This document shows, in pieces, positions 21,662 to 33,505 of a stretch of DNA of 64,000 nt. Both the position numbers and the translations under genes were made by a program. The notes beneath the pieces were generated by a model. The model worked only from the letters and a program-made list of their open reading frames with translations, ran no database searches and was not told the DNA's origin. Position 1 is the first letter of the stretch. Every line of letters begins with the position of its first letter. The stretch is from Siphonodentalium dalli (Eukaryota; Mollusca; Scaphopoda; Gadilida; Siphonodentaliidae): assembly GCA_032622095.1 (NCBI GenBank), contig CP136068.1, positions 2,209,314-2,273,313 on the forward strand, written 5' to 3'.

Positions 21662-22936
21662 AAGACTTCCGAGTACGAGTTTGCGTTTGTCAATGAGGGC
21701 CGTAATGGGGAATGTGCCTAGGAGGCCCAGTACAACATCAGTTCGGGTCCTATATGGGAGCCCTTGAATTTGTTTTAGGCAAAATCGATGGGTTTTTTCC
21801 AATGAATTTTCGTTCGTTGTGGATATGCCGCAAAGAAATTCGCTCCCATATAGGCCTCTTGGTAAGACAATTGTGTTATATAACATGTTTGAACTAAGTG
21901 GAGTTATTCCCCCAGCATACATACCCGCATTGGTCAGCATGAAATATGATGCTCTAAGTTTCTGACAAATGTGATTAGTGAGGTTGTTCATCTGATCCTT
22001 GTTATTGAGGGGAATACCAAGATGCGTAACTTGGTTCGACTCATGAATAGGTTTTCCATTTATAAGCCACGATTTTGTACTTCTAGATGTTTGAACGGAT
22101 GTGCGCTCATTGAACACTATTATTTTACATTTGTCTTGGTTATATTTGAATCTCCATTTTTGACTGAATGAACTACATATGTTACACAGTAGTTGTAGAC
22201 CCAGAGCGGTTAAAGTCAGTAGAGTCATGTCATCTGCTTGGGTTGGTGATACACAAAATGAGGAGCCAAAGCGCAAGCCATAATTGCTCTGTTCAAGAGT
22301 GTGTATAAGGTCGTCAATGAATATCATGTAGAACAGAGGGGACAAGATACTAACCTGTCTGGTTCCCTGTTGTATTTCGAAAAGGCGAGAAACACAGCCA
22401 TTGAACCGGACAGAGCACTTTAATCCACATAAGAGGGAGTTGATGATGTGCCAAATTTTCCCTTGGAAGCCACGCTGATATAGTTTGAGAAGAAGTCCGT
22501 TAGTCCAAACCGTATCAGAGGCTTTATGGACATCTAAGAAACATGCAAATAAGGTACTATGATTTTCGGCTGTGAACGATATTGATTCATGTATTATAAA
22601 TGAGGAGTTTAAACAGCTAATTCCTTTTTGGAAACCATGTTGAAGAGGGTGCACTTTCATGAGCTGGGGGGTATTGGTTTCAAGGCGCACGAGAATTATT
22701 TTCTCAAATATCGTGTATAGGATAGGAAGCAATGTGATGGCGCGGTAACTGTCAAACTGATTTTTGGGTTTGTTTCCTCCTTTATATAGAGGAATTATCA
22801 TGCCAACTTTTGCTTGTGCGGGTACGTGATTGAATTTTAGCATTTTCGACAAGAGCCTAACTATTGAGAGCTGGAGGTGCACGAAAGTACGCCCCCTGTT
22901 ATCATCAATGCACGGAGTGACACCATGACCAACCAT
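21662..22936 (-). pseudogene. LINE reverse transcriptase ORF, N-terminal part
   Basis: A 425-residue frame on the minus strand covers the reverse transcriptase fingers and palm. It shows YRAITLLPILY (residues 64-74), FLDVHKASDTVW (133-144; the usual AFD is ASD), GTRQ (191-194, followed by V where G is usual), the catalytic QADD (233-236) and HLGIP. It continues into the 16496-17218 segment once the satellite TIR element is removed. The endonuclease region upstream is not seen, so the copy is probably 5'-truncated. The A(S)D and GTRQV changes suggest it is inactive, although the frame is open. It is close in motif style to the LINE at 60015. Confidence 0.85.
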
Positions 22937-23388
22937 CCTGCATTATTTATGCCAACACAACCATCAGCCAAGACTTAGTGTTGATTTTTTCTGAAGTCAG
23001 CTGCCTAGCATTTGGTTGTGGTTTAACTTCTTTCGAGTTTATTCCAATGATGCCTATAACTATTTCAATTGAATATCACTGAGATAATTATTTGGAGCAT
23101 ATAAACACACATCTTGACAACGCATTGGTGATTCAGTAATGTTGTACATGCACCGTGTAAATCCGTCGTTATTGTGTTTAATATATACATGTATCTTGGG
23201 AACGATTAAGAACTGAAACTGTCACCAGATCCATAACATTTAGGAAAATATTGTGGTCAGTTTTGAATTCGCGCAGCTAGTAGCGCTAATTCAAAGTGTG
23301 CGAATCCAAAACTGAGCGAGATATATAGTATTGCGCGAATTTAAATACGAGTAAGGTATACCAATTATATTGGTATGTTAGTAATTTT
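22937..23388. other. No gene recognised
   Basis: AT-rich sequence. A weak hairpin (CAGTTTTGAATTCGCGCA and near-inverse) lies around 23258-23315. Confidence 0.35.
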
Positions 23389-23781
23389 CCCCAGAGTCGT
23401 TTATTTATTTCGTGGGAATCTGGATACAGAATCTGGATTCAGATTATGGATTAGTCCCCGTACGACTTGCATGGTTCGGTAAACGAACAGATCAGAATCA
23501 GTATAAACGAACAGACCGTAATCGTAATATCGTGGTAATCCAGATTCGGATTCCGATTCCGATTACGGACTCAAATGTTCGTAATGTAAACAAACCGAGA
23601 TTTCGCCACCTCGGAGTTTAAAAACACAATAAAACATAAGAATCCGTCTCTTGTGTACAAATTATTGCAGAATATAAACGATCTATATCAAAGAATGTTA
23701 AATGCGGAGACAAATTTGTTTTATCGAATGTAAACTGGGAGAATATTACTGACATTAGTCAAATAATAACGCTATTGATAG

Positions 23782-24872
23782 TGTGACGGTGTAATTTAGC
23801 CCTAGTTTATATACAACTAATACAAGTTAATACTGACAACTAGCAGCTAACATATTCATCCATATCACCGGTATTTACGACTTCCCGTTTACCCTCTCTA
23901 CTTCGCTGTTTCGATCCGTCCCTGTAACTATTACTCTGTAACTTTAGCCCAATGCTCAACGCTCTAGTATCGCTATTTTAAATACCACAGGTAAGCTCAA
24001 TGCTGATTGGATGACACACAGCCGGCGCGTAAATTATCAAAGGTCAAATATTTCGCGGGGTTTTAGATTAGTTGGTCAGAAAGTAAAGTTGTCTTCGGAA
24101 AGTTATTGTCTTAAAGTCTTAGTTTATTTTGTCGTCAAGATGTCGTCAAGTTGTTTAGACTATCGTTGTATACAGATCCTGACATAGTGGCCTATGTCCA
24201 ATTGAACTGGTATGTTCACAGTTTCTATATTTTATCGTTATAATCATGTTTTTATTAATACTTTTGTTTTCAAGTAGTTCAGCATAGAGTTTGTCCATTT
24301 TGACATAAAGTATATACAGCCCAATAGTTAGGAATATATTTCCTATTTTAATTATATTTTAATGTGTTTACTTTTGTGAGGTTATCTCCCGATAACCTGA
24401 GATGCTAGTTTGTAGATATCTCAATTGGATAGATTGGATATCTGGCATCTCTTGTATTTTCAGGAACTCCTCAAGTTCCTTTAACATACATTTGTGTATG
24501 CACATATGCGTGCTTATCATATATGCAAACGGTAATATATTTGCATTTGGTTGCAGTGCTTATTCTATGCCTATACTGGTGTATGATAAATAACACTCTC
24601 TGTGTTATGTGTGCAGACCATGCCAGTCTGTGGATGATGTTTGATTGTATGTGTTGATGGTGATGATAATAGAGATCTGTTATTCTTGTGAAAGATAAAT
24701 AAATGCTATATGAAGACTTACAAAGGTAATATGAACTTTCTATAGACCCTGCCCACCAAGACTGAGCATTCATTGACAGAGCCCATACTGCCAAAGCTAT
24801 AACTATAAATTTAATGTCAAAGGCTCGAGGACATTAATATATATATAATGGACCCATAGTAACCCTCTGACA
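23782..24872. mobile_element. Solo LTR (1091 bp)
   Basis: It lies in the left arm of the foldback exactly where the right arm is continuous (CTATTGATAGTAACGC). It begins TGTGACGG and ends CTCTGACA (TG...CA), and is flanked by ATAG on both sides (23778-23781 and 24873-24876). These are solo-LTR hallmarks; 4-6-bp duplications are usual for LTR elements. No internal retroelement genes are present, consistent with LTR-LTR recombination. Confidence 0.75.
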
Positions 24873-25854
24873 ATAGTAACGCTTGGGGAGCACTTCGGTT
24901 GATGGCGAAGCAAAATTATTGTCGATTTCATTGTCACTTTCATATGTCCATTTCATAATTCCATCCATAAAATACCGCCCGAACGCATTTCGATTTATAA
25001 TTCGGCGTATACATCACCATTGACCGAATTCATGTGAACCTGCATGGATATGTCTTCTGCTTTGTTCGTTATTATAATGTTTCTTCTTATTCAAGAAATA
25101 GTAGGAATATATTATATCGATGGATTATCAGATACACGTATGTACTATCTAGTCTTATAGTAATTTCATGTTTAAAATGTTTTGTTTCGTTAAATGCAGT
25201 CGTTTTGCACAATAGTCTCTGTATAGTGCACAAACACCAGCAAACACAGGCATTTTTGGCCAACGTGCTGTACGTCAGTTGGAAAATAAAGCTTTGCTCA
25301 TTTAAAATATGTTTTAAACTAAACTTTGGTACATTTCCAGCAGTGGGAAATTTCATGCATGACACTAGTTCGACATTAACTTTACACCATATGTAGGTTG
25401 GAATTGTTCTCAGTGTTTGATTTTTTCAACCAGTAAAAGTTGGTAATTTTCCAATCTTAGTCTGTGTCAGGTTGGATATTTCCAAGGGGTGCAAATGGAA
25501 TTCTGCGAACCTGTGAGATTGATGTTTGGTTCAATGGGGGGGGGGGGGGGGGTGTGCAGTAGAATAAGCTTTACATTTGTGTTTGTGCGATTGGGAGATG
25601 TAGTTCACCTGCGATCACAAGCCCACAACATTAGCTTCACGAGCAAAGCTTTATTTTCCAACTATGTGTAGTGTATTGTTGGCCAAAAAATGCCTGTGTT
25701 TGTGCACTATACAGAGACTATTGTGCAAAACGACTGCATTTAACGAAACAAAACATTTTAAACATGAAATTGCTATAAGATTAGATAGTACATACGTGTA
25801 TCTGATAATCCATCGATATCCTACTATTTCTTGAATAAGAAGAAACATTATAAT

Positions 25855-27093
25855 CAGAGGCGGACTGGGCCAAAAAACCGGCCCGGGAAATTAATATAAA
25901 ACCGGCCCATCTGTTCGGGGGTGTCCACACAGTCCACCTTGGGAAATTCCAACTGCACCCCCCCCCCCTTGAATCAGAATCAGACCAAATACATATTTTT
26001 GCATAATTCCATTTGCACCCCTCCCTCCCCTTTGAATCAGATGCAGACCAAATACATGTTTTTGCATAATTCCATTTGCACCTCTGGCCTAATATCCTAT
26101 ATATTCATAAACCATGGTTCTATATATTACCGGTATGAGACCATTTACCTGAAAAATTGCATAAATTCTAACATCTAGCGGTCTAACTCCAGACAAATGC
26201 ACACGGCTACGGACAAGAGACCAGGACACACCGGGCTGTTCATGGTTGTTCGGCCCGGGGTGACAAAATTTTGAAAACTATACAAGAAAATCGCGAATCC
26301 TAGCATCTAGACTGGCATCAACTGAAGCGTTCCTATTTTGTTGTAAATTTCAATTGGAGGGGGGGGGGGGGGGTCCGAGAGGGGTGCGTGAGAATTTTTT
26401 TGGGATTTACAGCTGGGAGTTACCGTTAAAATCTCGAGATTAATGGGGTCTTTACGTGGTGTTATATGATGCTGACAAGTTCATTTAATGACAAAATTAC
26501 GATTAGCCAATTCGACTGGTTAAACAACACATGTGGCGGCCCACGTCCGGAATTTTCCCGGCCTCCCGATCGGCCAGTCCGCCTCTGCCCCCCCCCCCCC
26601 GAACGTCACATTATACTCACATGGGGAACCTGCAAACTTCCCAATTTAGATAACTTCTGTATTTCCTCGCCGGTTTTCCGCTTCTCTGCATGGTGATATA
26701 TATTTAGATATATATGGGCAGTACACATTATCCGAAGTAAAACATTTTACATGTGGAATAATTTCCGATTCAATATATTCTTGTTTAGTGACGGTTCCAA
26801 ATATGGTTACAATCGGGACAATCTCAGACGCCGTCGTAAAATGGAATTCACTTCATCAATTTATGTGAGAAGAGTGCCATCTTATTGGATACACATGCGA
26901 TGTGGCGGCCCACGTCGGTTTCACTTGCGGCCCAAGTTGTGGTTGGGCGGCCCAACCACATATACCCCCCCCCCCGACCGTAAATAAAACCCTCGGATTA
27001 TCGCTTGATATAAAATCACGTGGAATCAGAATTTTTCCGGCCTCCGGCCCATCGGGAAATTTCCCGGTCTCCCGATCGGCCAGTCCGCCTCTG
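25855..27093. mobile_element. hAT-type non-autonomous transposon, copy b
   Basis: It starts CAGAGGCGGACTGG and ends with the inverse complement, with the 8-bp duplication ATTATAAT on both sides (25847-25854 and 27094-27101). The left foldback arm (about 25067-25090) keeps the uninterrupted site ATTATAATAACG on the opposite strand. The element contains C runs at 25959, 26590 and 26966 and a G run near 26360. An internal extra CAGTCCGCCTCTG at about 26574-26586 suggests a hAT nested within it. It is related to copy a (830-1819) in reverse. Confidence 0.85.
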
Positions 27094-27710
27094 ATTATAA
27101 TAACGAACAAAGCAGAAGACATATCCATGCAGGTTCACATGAATTCGGTCAATGATGACGTATCCGCCGAATTAGAAATCGACATGCGTTCGGGCGGTAT
27201 TTTATGGATGGAATTATGAAATGGACATATGAAAGTGACAATGAAATCGACAATAATTTTGCTTCGGCGTCAACCGAAGTGCTCCCCCAGCGTTACTATC
27301 AATAGCGTTATTATTTGGCTAATTTCTGTAATATTCTCCCAGTTTACATTCGATAAAACAAATTTGTCTCCGCATCTACAATTCTTTGATATAGATCGTT
27401 TATATTCTGCAATAATTTGTACACAAGAGACGGATTCTTATGTTTTATTGTGTTTTTAAACTCCGAGGTGGCAAAATCTCGGTTTGTTTACATTACGAAG
27501 ATTTGAGATTACGATTACGGTGTGTTCGTTTACTGATTCTGCCCTGTTCGTTTACCGAACCAAGTCGTACGGGGACTAATCCATAATCTGAATCCAGATT
27601 CCCACGAGATAACGACTCTGGGGCCTGTGGCAGGGGACTGAACTCTGCATGGAGCTTGGACTGAACTATGTCTTGCAGGTTACAAACAACTAATTATATA
27701 GAGTTACTCT

Positions 27711-29107
27711 TCTCGAGTCAGCATAAAAAACAATTCTGGCTGCTGATTGGTTGATTATCATTGAGGGAAATATCCCTAATCGGGAACAGAAAATCATAGC
27801 CTACGTAAATATGGCGATCGTGTATGTTTAGATGTCCAGTAAGAGTCTGGTGGCGTCCATAAGTTACGGAAGGGGTCTGGGTATTTTTATGCTGCTGATT
27901 TTTTTGCAGTAAATGGGGTAGTTGTAGAAATGCAAGATTATCGTTTGAAAAAAATACCGAAAAGGGCGCGTTTGTTGTCACATACTGGTGCAGAGGATGA
28001 CGTTCTAATGGAAAATTGACCACTTGAAGTTCAACTATAGGTCAAACCGATGGCCGGCGGGACTTTTAGTTAACACTGTCGCCTATGGAAAATAATTAGT
28101 TGTGTGTAACCTGCAGTGTGTAACCAATCGCAACTTCTCGGATTATCGTTCTTGGCACAATAAGATATTTACGTAGAAAATCACCAATGTATGCCGATTG
28201 AGCGTGTAACTCGATACACCTGTAAACAGTTACATCTTCGCTTGTGTTCAATAAATGCGCCGCCGGAACATATACATGTGTGAACCTCCGTGGTTACACT
28301 CACTACATGCACAGATTACACGAATGACTGTATAGTATGTGGATCTAGCTGACATGCAAGAAAATGAATCGCTGAAGTTGCAGGTTTAATGTTTAAATCT
28401 CCATAAATATTCATCTTTACCAGTCTTTACCAGTGTTTACATGGAATCCATATTAACATGTGTTCAATAAAACAGGACTATGGAATAATTCACAACATGT
28501 GGACAATACATGTGCATGAAATACCAGTACGCGAATCTTGAATAAAAATAATACAAAATATGACCAGCATGCAAGAAAATGCATCGCCGAGGTCAGCAGC
28601 GAAGTGACGCTGATAGGAAATAACGGATATCGACAGCAGCGAGGCGACCGAGTTTCTAAGAGAAAGCAACACAAGAGGAATAACCCTATTCTGAAATCGA
28701 CAGGTATGTATCTGTTTGGTTACAAACAACTAATTATATTTCATTGATAACATTATTATAAGTCCCGCCGGCGATGGGTTAAGCCTGTTTGAACTTCAAG
28801 TGGTCGGGTTTCCCTTGGAACGTCATCCGTTAAACTCAGTGACAACAAACGCGCCATTTTAGGTATTTAAAAAAAACAAAATCTTGCATTTCCACAAATA
28901 CCCCGTTTACTGCACACAAATCAGCAGCATAAACATATCCCGACCCCTTCCATAACTTCGGGACCCCACCAGGCTCTTCATTGTCGTCTAAATAAAAATT
29001 ATCGCCATATTTATGTAAGCTATGATTTTCTGTTCCTGCTCAGGGAATTTTCCCTCGAAGACAATCAATCAATCAGCAGCCAGAAAGTTTGTTTATGGTG
29101 ACTCGAG
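27711..29107. mobile_element. Long inverted-repeat element, ~360-bp arms
   Basis: The left arm, about 27711-28070, and the right arm, about 28750-29107, share inverted blocks CTGGCTGCTGATTG, CAGAAAATCATAGC, GGGTCTGG.TA, AAATGCAAGAT and GGCCGGCGGGACTT. The spacer of ~680 bp has no gene. Arm divergence is visibly higher than in the hairpin MITEs, so it is older. Confidence 0.75.
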
Positions 29108-29170
29108 TTTCCCCAACACAAATTCGGGAAGTAATAACCTACAACCTACAAATCTTCAGAACATATTAAG

Positions 29171-29540
29171 GGGGGATTTCCATGCAAATCTGCGGAGCAA
29201 AAGTTACAGAGTTGCACATACTTCTGAGTGTGACTTGATGTGGTATTGGAAACAACATGTATTTATCTGGAGTGTCCGCTTGGTAAATTATAAAATTTTG
29301 CAACAAATATATTTTTGAGAATTTGTTTCTGGAATTACATCACTCGACCTACATTTGAATAATAAATATAAAATTCAAAAATAAATACACCAACATTATA
29401 ATGAAACAAGTTCCAAGCGGACCCGTCAGATAAATACCATGCAGTTGTTTCCAATACCACATCAAGTCACACTCAGAAGTATGTGCAACTCAGTAACTTT
29501 TGCTCCGGAGATTTGCATGGAAATCCCCATTCAAAATTGT
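29171..29540. repeat. Inverted repeat, ~120-bp arms
   Basis: The arms share GGATTTCCATGCAAATCT, GCAAAAGTTAC.GAGTTGCAC and TCTGAGTGTGACTTGATGTG in inverse orientation. The ~115-bp spacer is AT-rich. Spurious reading frames arise from both arms. Confidence 0.85.
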
Positions 29541-29847
29541 TCACTTCACCTCCCTCTTAACGGCGAGATGCATTCGTGTATCCGCGAGAAATGCCTACAT
29601 ATACATGCATATACATACCTATATATGCCTATACATATACCGGTACAAGTGTTACATGGTCATTCGACCACGCTCCCTAAAAAAGCATGTAGTAATAATA
29701 TATATGTTTATTATTTTGTGTCCAGATCTCATCACATCCGAAAATTGGAAACTAGTGGAGCCTAACAAATATTGTTCCACTGACTCTTATGTGGAACATT
29801 CTTCCACTCCATGTTTGTACTAAATGTCCCTTTAAGGTAATGTCGTT

Positions 29848-30087
29848 ACCACTTATTTTAAGCCTTGTAACCCATAGAGAGCCCCACATTGACTGCAGCA
29901 GACGACACTCCACAGTGCATGCTTCCATCTATGTGGGGCTCCCTGTGGGTTGAGTTCTATCTCATGAACCTATCAAGGCTGATTGCCCCTTCTTCCGACC
30001 GGTCGTTTGACAAGACTGAAACAGTCCTGCTACGAAATATACGAAACTTGCTATGGTACTTATGCACCAAGGCTTAAAATAAGTGGT
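29848..30087. mobile_element. Hairpin MITE (240 bp)
   Basis: The terminal inverted repeat ACCACTTATTTTAAGCCTTG (29848-29867 and inverse 30068-30087) encloses a second palindrome, GAGCCCCACAT.GA, about 29880-29950. The internal part resembles 11830-11890. No coding capacity. Confidence 0.8.
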
Positions 30088-30409
30088 CTGACACGGACAT
30101 TTGTCAGACACCAAATTCAAATTTGTATAGGTTGTGCTTGAAAACTGTCTGACATAATGTCAGGTTGAAATATTGACATATTTTTAAGGAAAATATCACT
30201 GGTAATGTGATTTTTGAAAATAAATTGAAATATTAATATCCTGGGTATGTTTATATGATGGGCCAGTTGGTCGGCTAACCGGTCTGGCATGTTAAACATT
30301 ATTTTCGTTTATATTCAGTAGAGGCTAAAATGCAAGCTTGGCGGTTTTTGAAGTATGTGACTAAAGACAAGCTTGGCTGTTTGAAAAATTTAAAAGCATT
30401 TTAAACGCT

Positions 30410-30794
30410 GAACATTTTCGCGTGAAAACTAGATGGAACATGTTTTAGAAACGAGACATCGGCGGAAATTTGGCATCATATTTTGATTTAAAATTCGATC
30501 TTGGCGGTTCGGTGGTTGGTCATCTAAAAGTAAAACAATCTTAATATAAAATGTTCAAACCCGCCCATCTCGACTATGATAGTGAGAAATGATAATCAGT
30601 GTACATATGTTTACATGAAAACTAACTGGAACGTGTTTTAAAAACGAGTAATCGGCCGAAATCAAAAGCTCCATATTTTGATTTAAAATTTGAGCTTGGC
30701 AGTTGGGAAATCGGTCATCTAAAAGTCAAAAATTCACAGTATACAATATTCAAAACCGCCAAGCTCGACAATGAGAGTGATAAATGATAATAAT
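30410..30794. repeat. Tandem repeat, ~190 bp x 2, continued at 31449
   Basis: Units contain ATATTTTGATTTAAAATT(C/T)GA, TTGGCGGTT/TTGGCAGTT and 'catctaaaagt(a/c)aaa'. A further partial unit (AAAACGAGAATCGGCC) begins after the TTAA MITE at about 31484, which shows that the MITE split the array. Confidence 0.7.
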
Positions 30795-30798
30795 TTAA

Positions 30799-31444
30799 AG
30801 GGGTACTGTACCCCAATTTCAATAAATTCCCGGTGACCATAGCGATCTAATATCAATATTATATTTTAAAATAACTAATTTGAGTCGACAATGTCTACTG
30901 AAAACGTTCTGGTTAACAGGCTATCACAAAAGTAAAATTGAATTATTTAATATAAAATCATTTATGACTGGAGTCATAAAATGGCGAATTATGCCAGTAC
31001 GAGTTACCGTTCTTGAAATCGTATCTGTCGAGTGTCTTTTATCGACGGCCGTTCGCGAGCATTATTGAGTTGCAAACATAACATGTTACCTGCAAAAGGA
31101 GGGCCCGCTATAACCGATTCGGAAAAAAAGGAGAAAGAAACAAGAGTCATAAAGCGTCAATTATTTTAATAGGGAGTGAGATTGTTCGATGGAAGAGATT
31201 GGATGCATCAATTGAAGCTGTGAACAATGAACTTCCGGTTCTTCCTGCGACCTGAGTCTTCTCCGGTGAAGGTCAAAAACATGGCGCGTAATTTGAAATC
31301 GTAATATTTTTGTTTCCAAGATCAATATTTTCTTCGCTAAATTCGGTTTATACGAAACTCATATAACACGAACACAATCTAACTTGAAAGTTATTTCAAT
31401 GGGAGTAAATAAACAAATTGTCTATCCATGTGTACAGTACCCCT
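30799..31444 (+). mobile_element. TTAA-flanked MITE with AGGGGTACTGTAC ends, copy 1
   Basis: TTAA duplications are at 30795-30798 and 31445-31448. The termini AGGGGTACTGTAC are perfect inverse complements. A TTAA target plus an AGG start matches the Kolobok/T2-type MITE pattern known from Xenopus (TTAAAGGRR). The 646-bp interior is non-coding. It matches 53320-53911 in reverse orientation over 'aataaattcccggtga' and the 'gg(a/c)gtcataaaat' region. Confidence 0.85.
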
Positions 31445-31530
31445 TTAACATTTGTCGAATAAAAAAACTAGGTGCAACTGCATGGTGTTTAAAACGAGAA
31501 TCGGCCAAAAATCGTCAAGAAATCTGCGTA

Positions 31531-32296
31531 AAAAGCGAGGTTTTCATTCGGTGACCACGTCCCTATTAACCAGTCAGTCGGGGCATAACCGCCAATTATA
31601 TTGGCCATTAATGTATGACACTAGGCCATATAAGTAATTGGTTGACGTTTTTCCAACATAATTCACGCGAAAACTGCGTTTAGAAGACTTTTAAACATTT
31701 CAAACCGCCTAACTTGTCTTTTAGTCACCTCCCTCAAATACCGCACGAATATTTTTTTGCTATTATTTGCAGGATTTAACAAAGCCTTGAAGATTTTGGG
31801 GCAGTGGTTCTAATATAATGCACCATAACTAGTTAGTAAGTTAATTAATTGTGGTTTAAGTCACTTTCAACAGCAATAGCCGTATCATGATTTGAGAGGA
31901 GACCTAAATTCAAGCTATACGGAATTAACTTATTAATCCTCCCAGACTCCCACGTTTAGAAGACTTCTACTACAGAGTACAGACAGTGACTACCATGCAT
32001 GGTCATATACGTCACTGTTGACCACACGCCCCGGGGACTAATAGGCTTATGTCTTATAGTCATATCTCTGGGTTCGCGGAAATGAATATCTGTATTACTT
32101 TTTTCATAGGAATAAAGCCTTAAACCACTCGAGGAAGCAGGCTCCAAGAATGTCGTCATGTTCCCCGAAATATATTGAGGATAAAGAGACACGCCTGAAT
32201 GGGAAGGAATGTGGAACCAAATGACAAACTGCTGAAAGTGAAAAGAATTTCTAACGTCGTGCTACCAATATCAAAGCAGCCTACAAGAATTTCGTC
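31531..32296. other. Upstream region of the HtrL-like gene
   Basis: No coding region. About 32128-32172 duplicates the sequence around the start codon of the gene (32274-32318): both contain CAAGAAT.TCGTCATGTT and CTCGAAATAT-like text. The upstream copy encodes only a five-residue peptide after ATG and then a stop. Confidence 0.55.
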
Positions 32297-33436
32297 ATGT
32301 TTCTCGAAATATCGAATATTGCTACGTGTGAACTATGTGTGCTGGTAGTAGTTATATTTGGAACTTTTGCTCTCTTCTTAGCGAGGAATAGACTTTTTCT
32401 GTGGTCAGACTATAATGGGCAAAATTCATCAGGAGAGAGCTCTGAATACCACCACATTGCTTACATTGACAATAATGGTGTCTTGGTGTCAACTAAATGG
32501 CTCAAGGAAGAGGAAGCGACACCGAGAAATGTCGATCGTTTGTTGTCGTGCATAATAACCAATCAAAATTTTACTCTGAACATGAATATGTCATTAGGTG
32601 AGCCTTGCCAGCCAGTCACAGGACGTGACACAGAAAGAGCTAAGTTTACCATGGTGACAGCACTATTTGATATCGGAAGAGGTGATTGGCCAAATGAGTC
32701 ACAAAAGAGAGGTTATGATGAATACTTACAATATCTTACACTGATTCTACAATACGATATAAACATGGTGATTTTCATCGAACCAAAAGGCGTCGATTTT
32801 GTTCTACAGTACCGCAGAAAATGCATGAACAGGACAAAAATAATCATGAGTTCCTATTCTGAATTGGAATTTGCAAAATATGAAGCGAAACTGGACAACA
32901 TTTTGAAATCGGAAAAATGGCGGAGTGGCAACGAATTACTGGACAGTGCGGAACACTATGCGAAGTACATTGTTATTACAAATAGCAAGCCAGGATTGGT
33001 TAAAATAGCATCAGAGTTGAATCCTTTTGGAACTACACATTTCTTCTGGGTCGACGCAGGGTATGGACATGGCCAGAACGAACATTTCACACGTGACATG
33101 GCTTGGGCTCCGGGACCTCTCTTACAACGTGACAGAGCCGGGAAATTGTTCATTATTCAGTTGCGGGACCCAGAATTTTTCAGGGACAAAATGGCTAACT
33201 TTTATAAACTGGACACTGATCCAGCATTTGCCGCTGGCTTCTTTGGTGGTGACGTCAAAGCGACTACGGAAGTGTATGATTCGCACAGGAAATGGTTTAT
33301 AAATGCCATGGATGAGGGTTATACTGACGATGAACAGGGTTTTTTCCTGTTGATGTATTTCGAGCAGCCGACCTTATTCCATGCCTTGAGTGGGGATTGG
33401 TTTGACGCATTTCATATGTTTGCATCATCACCATAA
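32297..33436 (+). CDS. HtrL/YibB-family glycosyltransferase-like membrane protein
   Basis: An intact single-exon frame of 379 residues. Residues 11-30 are a hydrophobic N-terminal anchor after a short cytoplasmic tail, giving a type II (Golgi-like) topology. The conserved domain spans about 116-365. It begins FTMVTALFDIGRGDWP (117-132) and contains FFWVDAG (249-255, a WxDxG motif), AGFFGGD (313-319) and DDEQGFF (344-350). These are hallmark blocks of the HtrL/YibB family, found in enteric bacteria and in many nematodes and molluscs. N-glycosylation sites NFT and NRT agree with a lumenal domain. The family is glycosyltransferase-like, but substrate and reaction are unknown. No introns are apparent, which may reflect a retrocopy or a normal trait of this family. 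The 3' end lies 69 bp before a Helitron insertion. Confidence 0.85.
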   Translation: MFLEISNIATCELCVLVVVIFGTFALFLARNRLFLWSDYNGQNSSGESSEYHHIAYIDNNGVLVSTKWLKEEEATPRNVDRLLSCIITNQNFTLNMNMSLGEPCQPVTGRDTERAKFTMVTALFDIGRGDWPNESQKRGYDEYLQYLTLILQYDINMVIFIEPKGVDFVLQYRRKCMNRTKIIMSSYSELEFAKYEAKLDNILKSEKWRSGNELLDSAEHYAKYIVITNSKPGLVKIASELNPFGTTHFFWVDAGYGHGQNEHFTRDMAWAPGPLLQRDRAGKLFIIQLRDPEFFRDKMANFYKLDTDPAFAAGFFGGDVKATTEVYDSHRKWFINAMDEGYTDDEQGFFLLMYFEQPTLFHALSGDWFDAFHMFASSP

Positions 33437-33505
33437 ATGAACGGAAGTAATAATTTGTACACGTTTTCGTAGTACTCAAATTCGAGGATGAGTGTTATTA
33501 TTATA

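Larger units (their letters stand above)
23389..27623. mobile_element. Giant foldback with ~0.8-kb arms, twice interrupted
   Basis: The outer ends CCCCAGAGTCGTT and AACGACTCTGGGG face each other. The left arm is 23389-23781 plus 24873-25293. The right arm is 25643-25854 plus 27094-27623. The loop is about 25294-25642. Arm blocks match in inverse order, for example GTACGGGGACTAATCCATAA, GAGACGGATTCTTATGTTTT, GCAGAAGACATATCCATGCA and the 'cacaaacac..gcatttttggcc' block. Without the two later insertions the element is about 1.9 kb and almost entirely palindromic. No coding region and no clear target duplication. Confidence 0.85.

Noticed and set aside
27718-28023. 101-residue minus-strand frame
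   Set aside because: Lies in one arm of the 27711-29107 inverted repeat and has no protein features.
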